NCBI GenBank assembly: GCA_016165875.1
Contig: JABBOT010000014.1
Location: 8,376,255-8,440,254 of the forward strand
Origin: Acanthopleura granulata
Lineage: Eukaryota > Mollusca > Polyplacophora > Chitonida > Chitonidae
Length of the DNA stretch: 64,000 bases
Direction of reading: 5' to 3'
Positions 57,936-64,000 of the stretch are shown here, in pieces (the first letter of the stretch is position 1; every line of letters begins with the position of its first letter). Below the pieces are notes generated by a model. It had not been told where the DNA came from. It ran no database searches and saw nothing but the letters and a program-made list of their open reading frames with translations. The position numbers were made by a program, and so were the translations under genes.

Positions 57936-58420
57936 CTATTCTTTGATTCCTCTGCTTTGATCTTTTTCCACTGATAATTCAAAGAAGGGCATTATGTGGA
58001 ACTGAGGCCCACTGTGTATGTTACGGGTACACGATGCGGCATGTTTGGTTACAGATAAAATCTGTAAACTTGACGTGTTAATTTGTTGCCTATGTACCCT
58101 ACATCGATTCCTCAATGAATTACCGTTTTCGCCCATGTAGAATTTGTTACAATTAGAGCAGGTTAAAACATACAGTAGATTTTGGGAAATACAGTTCATA
58201 TAGCGTTAACATGGCAGCTAAAATTGGTAACATGAAAGAAAAAATGACTGCTTGTTATTAAATGATCACGGCATTTGCATAGTGGGTCTCCACACTTAGA
58301 AGTTGTATAACAGGTTTCTATTATGTTGGCAGTGAACTGAGCCTTTTTCTTAAAACTGGGAATCTGTCTTCTACCGTTTATAATTTTGGTTTGATCAAAA
58401 AGTTTTAGTGCGACGATCAT
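57936..58420 (-). pseudogene. Penelope-like GIY-YIG endonuclease and linker
   Basis: The GIY-YIG domain (58,199-57,936) reads LLYVLTCSNCNKFYMGENGN with the GIY-like LYV, the YIG-like YMG, and an Arg-bearing SLRNRCRVHRQQI helix as in other Penelope-like elements. The upstream linker (58,420-58,196) contains KCGDPLCKCRDHL, the Cys motif that precedes GIY-YIG in these proteins. The linker frame ends at a stop where the GIY-YIG frame starts, so a single break separates them. A Glu (FFELSVEKDQ) suitable for the catalytic acid is present. Confidence 0.85.
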
Positions 58421-58657
58421 TTGATTCTAGCAGTGGTCGGTCGTTGTGGATAATGGGAAAGAACTTGAGATTGCTAGAGTGATCAGTGAATATAAATGAA
58501 AGCGTATCGGTGTTAGAAGTCGGCCTGCTGGTGCTTGAAACTCAAATACCAATTTTGTTTGCTTTGTCAATACCGATGTCTATTGTTTCTTTTGGATAAT
58601 GCCTCATTAATAGACAGGTTTTTAATTCAGATAATCTGACTTGTCGGAGTTTTTTTG

Positions 58658-59184
58658 TTAGGTACGATTGCGCAAATTCGTCTCGCATGAAAAAACGGGA
58701 CCTGGCTTTTTGTCACGTTGCTGACAGGATCTATAATCTAGGTATTGTTTTGTGTCGGTCGGTTTGTAGAACATACCTGTGGTTATCTCATGCCAGTTTC
58801 GAGTAAGGAGAACGTCAAGAAAAGGTATTTTATCGTGAGTAGTTTCTAACGTGAATTTGATATTTGGGTTCAAATTGTTTAGGGCAGAAAAAAGATCCGT
58901 TATATTTACTTTTCGCTGATCCTAATTGATAACACAATCATGTAAAAAACCTTCTGATTGACTCAGGAATTTCGATAGGTTACGTCCGTAGTTATTTTCA
59001 ATTTCACAGTAGAGCTTTCGCTCTAAATATCCTTATACTAAACCAGCGTATGTTGGTGCAAACTTTGTACCCATCGATGTGCCTAAAATTTGGCGATAAG
59101 TTTTATTTCCCAATTCAAATATGTTATTTTCTAAAATGAGTCGTATGCCGCACAGTACAAATTCCTTAGAGAAACGGTGGTTGA
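58658..59184 (-). pseudogene. Penelope-like reverse transcriptase, C-terminal part
   Basis: The minus strand encodes YRQILGTSMGTKFAPTYAG (59,100-59,040), the Penelope motif GTxMGTxxAPxYA. After a stop it continues with GYLERKLYCEIEN and a GFLHDCVI motif where FLDD is typical, so a catalytic Asp appears replaced by His (about 58,935). Then come NPNIKFTLETTHDKIPFLDV and FYKPTDTKQYLDYRSC (58,873-58,658), hallmark Penelope RT segments. At least two stops and one frame change. Confidence 0.85.
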
Positions 59185-59185
59185 T

Positions 59186-59229
59186 ATGAATGATTCTGAC
59201 TTTGCGCCACATGGGCAATTTTTCAGCCA
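59186..59229 (-). mobile_element. I-type LINE 3' terminus, inverted beside a plus-strand LINE
   Basis: ATGAATGATTCTGACTTTGC, then GCCACATGGGCAATTTTTCA and GCCAT, is the reversed 3' end of the LINE (tail plus half of the hairpin). It separates the Penelope-like element from the plus-strand LINE that begins at 59,229. Confidence 0.75.
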
Positions 59230-59327
59230 TGATGGGGGAGGACAGGATCTTGAAGGCTGAGGGCGGGTTGATCTTGAGAGATCCTCATGCCCAACACTCC
59301 ACTTCGGCCCTTACTTCTTCAAAGACG

Positions 59328-59394
59328 ATCGCCACGATATGGCTGAGATATTGCCGATGTGGCGTTAAGCCATAATCATTCATTCATTCATTCA
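59328..59394 (+). mobile_element. 67-bp LINE 3'-end insertion with 13-bp target-site duplication
   Basis: TTCTTCAAAGACG at 59,315-59,327 is repeated at 59,395-59,407. Between them lie only the terminal hairpin (CGCCAC...GTGGCG), GTTAAGCCATAATC and ATTC units. This is an extreme 5'-truncated insertion of the same family into its relative. Confidence 0.92.
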
Positions 59395-59638
59395 TTCTTC
59401 AAAGACGGGAGGTCGGATTGCCCGCTCCGGTCAATCGACTGGTCATGCCAGTCCAGGTGTCCGTATATCAACCTTCATATATCTAGATTTGGTATAAATT
59501 GACTACTTTCCGTGTTGGGCGGTTTTCGTGAGATGTTCGGGTGTCTTGGCGGTGGCTATAGGGTCAATCGAGTAGGCCGTTTCTAATCTATTGGATTCGA
59601 CCTGCTCGAGTATGAGAGAAAAATCCATCTCATCGAGG

Positions 59639-60388
59639 ATGGCGATGTCACAGCCTTCCACGGTTGTGATAAAAAAAAGGAAAAACGAGATACCACTAGA
59701 TATGGAATCGGGAAGTACTTACTTCCCGTCCTTTATGGTGATATGTAATAAAAATGAGAATCAGGTAAAAATGAAAATGAAATCCTTTCTCTTGAAAAAA
59801 AAAACATTGAACAGCTACGCAGGAACTTTGAAACAAGTCAAAATTTAAGTCTGGCAAAATAATTATAGAATGTTTTGGGAAACAACAGTACATTAATTTA
59901 CTCAAAATTCAAAATATTGGGGAGCAAGCTATTTCTGTTACCCCACATAAAACCTTAAACTGCTCTCACGACATCATTTGTGACAGAGACCAAGATCTGT
60001 ATGACATGACAGAACAAGAAATAACAGCAACTGAATGACCAGGGCGTAATCAACGTCAAACGTTTTGTCATAAAGAGAGACGGTAACCTTACTAGAACAA
60101 AAACGTATCACGTAACATTTAACAACCAGTCTCTCCCAACATCAATATTTATTGGGCCGTATAGTGTGCGGGTAGAATTATTCATACCTAACCCGACCAG
60201 GTGTTTCTCCTACCAGAGGTTTGGCCGTGGCAGGGGTCAAGGCCGTAATAAACTGGTCTGTTTCAGATGTGCGGAAGCGGGTCACGACTGCACAAACCAG
60301 ATGAAATGTTGGAATTGCAGCGGAGCCCACATGACCTCTTCCAAGGACCGCCCTGTCTTCAAAAAAGACAAAGAAATCATAACGCATA
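59639..60388 (+). pseudogene. LINE ORF1, first (older) copy of duplicated N-terminal part
   Basis: Begins with ATG (MAMSQPSTVV) at 59,639, the start matching MAISQS in the 14-19 kb copy. It continues through SYAGTLKQVK and TSIFIGPYSVRVELFIPNP to the knuckle region at about 60,270. It is broken by frameshifts (near 59,845 and 60,030), and the knuckle reads CFRCAEAGHDC because codons for Lys-Gly-Phe are missing. At 60,389 the sequence jumps back to the N-terminal region, starting the second copy. Confidence 0.85.
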
Positions 60389-60415
60389 ATAAGTTCTCAC
60401 TTCCCATCCTTTCTG

Positions 60416-61630
60416 GTGATATGTAGTAAAAATGAGAATCAGGCAAATATGAAAATCAATCCTTTCGTATTGAATAAAACATTACAGAGCTACGCAGGTA
60501 CTTTGAAACAAGTGAAGAAGTTAAAGTCTGGCAAAATTCTTGTAGAATGTTTTCGCAAACAACAGTACATTAATTTACTCAAAATTCAAAATATTGGGGA
60601 GCAAGCTATTTCTGTTACCCCACATAAGACCTTAAACTGCTCCCACGGCAATATTCGTGACAGAGACCAAGATCTGTATGACATGACAGAGGAAGAAATA
60701 ACAGAGCAACTGAAGGACCAGGGCGTGACCAACGTCAAACGTTTTACCATGAAGAGGGATGGGAACCTCATTAAAGCAAATACGTATCTCGTAACGTTTA
60801 ATAACCCGTCTCTCCCAACATCAATGTTCATTGGGCCGTACAGAGTGCGGGTAGAATTATTCATACCTAACCCGACCAGGTGTTTCTCCTGCCAGAGGTT
60901 TGACCTTGGCAGGGGTCAATGCCATAATAAACTGGTCTGTTTCAGATGTGCGGAAGCGGGCCACAAGGGCTTCGACTGCACACACACGATAAAATGCTGG
61001 GATTGCAGTGGAGCCCACATGGCCTCTTCCAAGGACTGTCCTGTCTTCAAAAAAGACAAAGAAATCATAACGCTTAAATGCAAAAATAACATATCGTATC
61101 AAGAAGCCAAACGTCTTGTGTTTGTCACGAATGGCCTTACTAAATCTACCTATGCTAATGTTGTCAAGAAACCCTCCCTTTCGGTAGGAGTTCAAACATC
61201 ATTCACTTGGCCCATTGGTATAGAGAAGCCACAGAAACTGGTCGTAAAACCCTTCGAAAACACGGCCAGTTCTTCATCACAAACCGATATCAATCTTACT
61301 GAAAAACTTCCTACTTCACCTGATTCTCCATCTCACCACAAACCTTGTGCAAATAAATCCAAATCCACTAAACCCGTTGAATCTTCAGTAAATGCTGCGG
61401 GTGATAAACATCACAAAAAAGATAAACCTAGTGGCCCCACTAAGCGTCCCTCTAAGGCTACTAGGAACCCTATCCGAACTTTCAATAAGTTTGGGTCGTT
61501 GCAGGACGTCGGTCCTTCAACGTTCGATGCGGACATGATGGATACATCATCTACTAGATATACTAGTAGGTCTCCCAAAAAGGGTCGTGCACGGTCCAGA
61601 CATAAATCTCCCTTACGCCTTCCTCCATAA
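60416..61630 (+). CDS. LINE ORF1 protein (CCHC nucleic-acid-binding), open for 404 codons
   Basis: Presumed RNA-binding chaperone of the LINE. Residues 1-150 include a conserved region with LKQVKKLKSGKILVECF and PTSMFIGPYRVRVELFIP, upstream of the zinc knuckles. Knuckles: residues 156-169 (CFSCQRFDLGRGQC, His replaced by Leu), 175-188 (CFRCAEAGHKGFDC, a perfect CX2CX4HX4C) and 194-208 (CWDCSGAHMASSKDC, CX2CX3HX6C). Residues 210-404 are Ser/Pro/Lys-rich and probably disordered, ending RSRHKSPLRLPP. The listed ATG is only the first Met after the duplication point; the natural start is the MAMSQ equivalent at 59,639, now detached. The stop TAA overlaps the ORF2 ATG. Longest intact transposon ORF1 in the window. 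Confidence 0.87.
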   Translation: MICSKNENQANMKINPFVLNKTLQSYAGTLKQVKKLKSGKILVECFRKQQYINLLKIQNIGEQAISVTPHKTLNCSHGNIRDRDQDLYDMTEEEITEQLKDQGVTNVKRFTMKRDGNLIKANTYLVTFNNPSLPTSMFIGPYRVRVELFIPNPTRCFSCQRFDLGRGQCHNKLVCFRCAEAGHKGFDCTHTIKCWDCSGAHMASSKDCPVFKKDKEIITLKCKNNISYQEAKRLVFVTNGLTKSTYANVVKKPSLSVGVQTSFTWPIGIEKPQKLVVKPFENTASSSSQTDINLTEKLPTSPDSPSHHKPCANKSKSTKPVESSVNAAGDKHHKKDKPSGPTKRPSKATRNPIRTFNKFGSLQDVGPSTFDADMMDTSSTRYTSRSPKKGRARSRHKSPLRLPP

Positions 61631-61632
61631 TG
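61628..61632 (+). promoter_or_regulatory. TAATG stop-start junction of LINE ORF1 and ORF2
   Basis: The ORF1 stop TAA (61,628-61,630) overlaps the ORF2 start ATG (61,630-61,632) by one base. CCTCCATAATG is present here and, reversed, at 17,017-17,027. Such overlaps allow termination-reinitiation in other non-LTR elements (known for SART1). Confidence 0.8.
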
Positions 61633-62330
61633 ACTTCCTTAGACAAAATTATACAGTGGAATTGTCGAGGTCTTAAAATAAATTTTCTTGAAATAACACA
61701 GTTAGTTCAATCTTTAAATCCAATTGCACTTTGTCTTCAGGAAACTCACCTGAAGACATCTGACAAAGATAAAATATCACTGAAAAATTATACACTATAT
61801 AGCACTTACTCTAATGAGGAAGAGCGAGCTTGGGGCGGCTCCTCTATTTTAGTGAATAATAATATAATTCAAAGCCCTATTGCTCTCGACCCATAGCTTC
61901 AGGCTGTAGCCGTCCGTGTTTCCTTATCGGAAACAATCACTTTATGTTCAGTTTATGTTCCTCCTCATTCTTCTTTGTCTTTTTGCCAGTTGCATAATTT
62001 AAAAGACCAACTGCCAACTCCTTTTATAATTATGGGATATTTTAATGCGCATAACCCCCTATGGGGTAGTAATAATATAAACGATAAGGGCAAAATAGTA
62101 GAAGATTTCTTATGTAAAGATGAACTATGTTATTTCAATAATGGTTCTAATACCTACTTACATCCAGGTAATGGTTCATATTCTGCTACCGATCTCACTA
62201 TCACGGATCCATCACTTCTCCCTGATTTTTTCCTGGAAGGTCCATGACGATCTTTGTGGTAGTGATCATTTTCCTCTTCTCCTAGAGAATCTCACTTCTA
62301 ATTACAAGGTGTAGCTAGGTGGAAGTTCGA
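61630..62330 (+). pseudogene. LINE ORF2 endonuclease domain, catalytic Asp lost
   Basis: Start at the TAATG ATG. Motifs in order: IIQWNCRG (Asn 11), CLQETHLK (Glu 38), WGGSSILVNN, an in-frame TAG at 61,894-61,896, then IIMGYFNAHNPLWG where the usual GDFN Asp is Tyr (codon TAT, 62,038-62,040). SATDLTITDPSLLPD follows, with a stop at 62,245-62,247. The final GSDHFPL motif lies in another frame (about 62,262), so a frameshift precedes it. The fold and order are those of an APE-type endonuclease; this copy cannot be active. Confidence 0.88.
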
Positions 62331-64000
62331 TAAAGCAGATTGGATGGCATTTGAGATGTTCTGTGAGGCTGACATCACTCCAGAGAATCTTAATGCTGCA
62401 GATGATCCTTTGCTTACATTTAATGAACTCATATTAACAGCAGCCGATAGAACCATCCCTAAGACTTCGACAAATCCGAAATCCAAAAGTAAACCCTGGT
62501 ATGATAATGACTGTCGTAAGGCTATAAAAGACCGCAAAAAGGCCGAGCGCAGATTTAATCATCGTCCTGATGATAATAATTTAAACCAGGTTCGCATACT
62601 TGCAACCAAGGCTCGTCGATTGATTAAGTCCAAGAGACGATCTTGTTGGCGGAATCTTGTTTCAGGCATTACGTTTAAATTCAAATTATTCTCCTGAATT
62701 CCAGCATATTAAAAACCAGGAGGAGAAAATTAAATTGCCCTTCTCTTCTAAGAATTTAGAAGACTATAATCGTCCATTTTCAATTGAACAGCTTAAAACT
62801 TCTCTAAAAAAGGCACACGATACTGCGTACGGCCCGGATAATATCTATTACAAGCTTCTGAACCATTTACCATCTGAGCCATTGGAGACACTCTTGCAAT
62901 TACTTAATGATATTTGGAAGACTGGTAATTTTCCCCAATCATGGAGAGAGGCGTATGTTATCCCGGTCCCTAAACCGGGTAAGGATCACAGTGATCCGAG
63001 AAATTACCGCCCCATAGCTCTTACCAGTTGCATCTGTAAGACTATGGAACGGATGATAAATGATAGACTTGTTTGGTTTCTTGAAGCCAACAAGCTTTTA
63101 TCAAATATTCAATGTGGTTTTCGTCAAGGTCGACCCACTATGGATCACCTTGTTCGAGTTGAAACCTTCATTCATGATGGTTTTATTAATAATGAACAGA
63201 TGGTATCGATATTTTTCGACTTGGAAAAGGCCTACGACACCACAAAAGACCTTGCTGATGTGGGTTTAAAAGGTCGCTTACCTTTATTTATATCTCAGTT
63301 TTTATCTCATCGTCAGTTTAAGGTACGGGTGGGGTCCACTCTTTCTGACTCTTATGAACAAGAGTTGGGTGTGCCCCAGGGCAGTATCCTTTCACCAACA
63401 CTGTTCAGCATAAAAATTAACACCTTGGCTCAAACATTGACATCTGGTATTGAGGGTTGTTTATATGTAGATGATTTCCTGATATGCTACCGCGCAAAAA
63501 ATATGAATAACATCGAGCGGCAACTGCAGCTTTGTCTCGATAAGATCGAGAAATGGGCAGTTGCCAATGGTTTTAGATTTTCTACGTCTAAAACCGTGGG
63601 TATGAATTTCTGTAATGAATGCAAACTTCATCTAGACCCTGAGCTTAAATTTTGTGGTGAACCAGTGAAAATTACTGGAGAAAATAAATTTTTAGCTGTT
63701 ATATTCGACAGTAAATTATCCTTTATAGCTCACATAAAAATACTTAAAGCTACAAAGGATCTGGATATAATTAAGGTCGTGCCTAGCACTGAGTGGGGTG
63801 CTGACCGATCAGTTTTACTTAATTTGTATCGAGGCCTAAATTGGACTATGGGTCCATCATTTATGGTTCCGCTAGGAAATCATACCTTAAAATGTTGGAT
63901 CCGGTCCAACACCAAGGTCTGAGGCTCAGCCTTGGTGCCTATAGGACCTCACCAGTAGAGAGTTTGTACGTAGAAGCTAATGAGCCTTCTTTATATCAAA
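62331..64000 (+). pseudogene. LINE ORF2 reverse transcriptase, largely open
   Basis: EN-RT linker 62,344-62,697 (MFCEADIT, KPWYDNDCRKAIKDRKKAERR), then a frame of 421 codons from 62,657. RT motifs: TAYGPDNIYYKLL, VIPVPKPGKDHSDPRNYRPIALT, NIQCGFRQGRPTMDHL, IFFDLEKAYD (motif A), ELGVPQGSILSPTLF (motif B), LYVDDFLICY (motif C, YVDD at 63,464-63,475, residue 270). After AYDTT the usual half-dozen residues before the KDL motif seem deleted. A frameshift near 63,830 ends the frame at 63,922; the other frame continues as KLDYGSIIYGSA and LRLSLGAYRTSPVESLY to the window end, where RNase H should follow. Confidence 0.9.

Larger units (their letters stand above)
57920..59184 (-). mobile_element. Penelope-like element, 5'-truncated, inactivated
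   Basis: Minus strand, 5' to 3': the later part of a Penelope-type reverse transcriptase, a Cys-containing linker, and a GIY-YIG endonuclease. The N-terminal part of RT is missing because a LINE terminus (59,186-59,229) replaces it. Penelope-like elements insert using RT plus, in this subgroup, a GIY-YIG nuclease. Flanking LTR-like repeats or a tail are not visible. Fossil copy. Confidence 0.85.
59229..64000 (+). mobile_element. I-type LINE, 5'-truncated in leader, runs off the window
   Basis: Leader from GATGGGGGAGGACAGG (59,230), matching the middle of the leader at 49,510, then ORF1 with an internal tandem duplication, the TAATG junction, endonuclease, RT and the connection region at the window end. 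It is the best preserved coding copy but is disrupted by stops and frameshifts in ORF2. A 67-bp LINE tail is inserted in its leader. Confidence 0.88.

Noticed and set aside
1..64000. LTR retrotransposon or DDE transposase
   Set aside because: I looked for paired long direct repeats with primer-binding sites, integrase or aspartic protease motifs and DDE/DDD blocks and found none that I could support.

Overview
This 64 kb window looks like intergenic or intronic DNA from an animal, most likely a mollusc. No ribosomal, prokaryotic or long continuous host coding sequence is present. The organism call rests on three things visible here: about twenty copies of a tRNA-headed SINE whose 3' domain contains GTATAAGTGAAATATTCTTG with an AAATA-rich tail (a type I associate with molluscan genomes, from memory); degenerate I-superfamily LINE copies with CCHC ORF1, APE-type endonuclease, reverse transcriptase and RNase H (resembling Nimb/I elements of snails); and a Penelope-like element with a GIY-YIG domain. 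I found no host exon that I can defend. The window is best read as a graveyard of nested transposable elements laid over several direct duplications.

Layout. 0-14 kb: at least five full or partial copies, all in the same orientation, of an unrecognised 1.5-1.8 kb repeat (here C), with SINEs, a 16-bp minisatellite and two inverted repeats. 14-19 kb: a nearly full-length, inactivated minus-strand LINE (5' leader, ORF1, endonuclease, internally deleted RT, RNase H). 19.6-20.3 kb: a large inverted repeat with arms of about 260 bp. 21-26.7 kb: nothing recognised except SINEs. 26.7-36.5 kb: a direct duplication (D1/D2) of about 3.6 kb, expanded in the second copy by LINE tails, SINEs and a tandem repeat of about 145 bp carrying nuclear-receptor-like half-sites. 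37-46.6 kb: minus-strand LINE fragments, a second duplication (A-B / A'-B') with a 176-bp block that is identical between copies, and a minus-strand Crypton-like tyrosine recombinase pseudogene with an apparent 309-bp spliceosomal intron that holds a SINE. 49.3-52.6 kb: a plus-strand LINE with both ends but a large internal deletion, hosting a second SINE family flanked by a 14-bp target-site duplication. 57.9-59.2 kb: a minus-strand Penelope-like element. 59.2-64 kb: a plus-strand LINE with a long ORF1, a partial tandem duplication inside ORF1, and a frameshifted ORF2 that runs off the window.

How the parts work together. The LINE family supplies the endonuclease and reverse transcriptase. 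Its 3' end is a conserved hairpin followed by GGCGTTAA, CATAATC and (ATTC)n. The second SINE family ends in GGCGTTAA, ACAATAAG and (ATTC)n, and it sits inside a LINE copy with a clean target-site duplication, so it is probably mobilised by this LINE. ORF1 and ORF2 meet at TAATG in two independent copies, the stop-start arrangement known for translational coupling in some non-LTR elements. All enzyme genes seen here are broken, so these copies are fossils. Family and clade names are my reading of motifs; no database search was possible.
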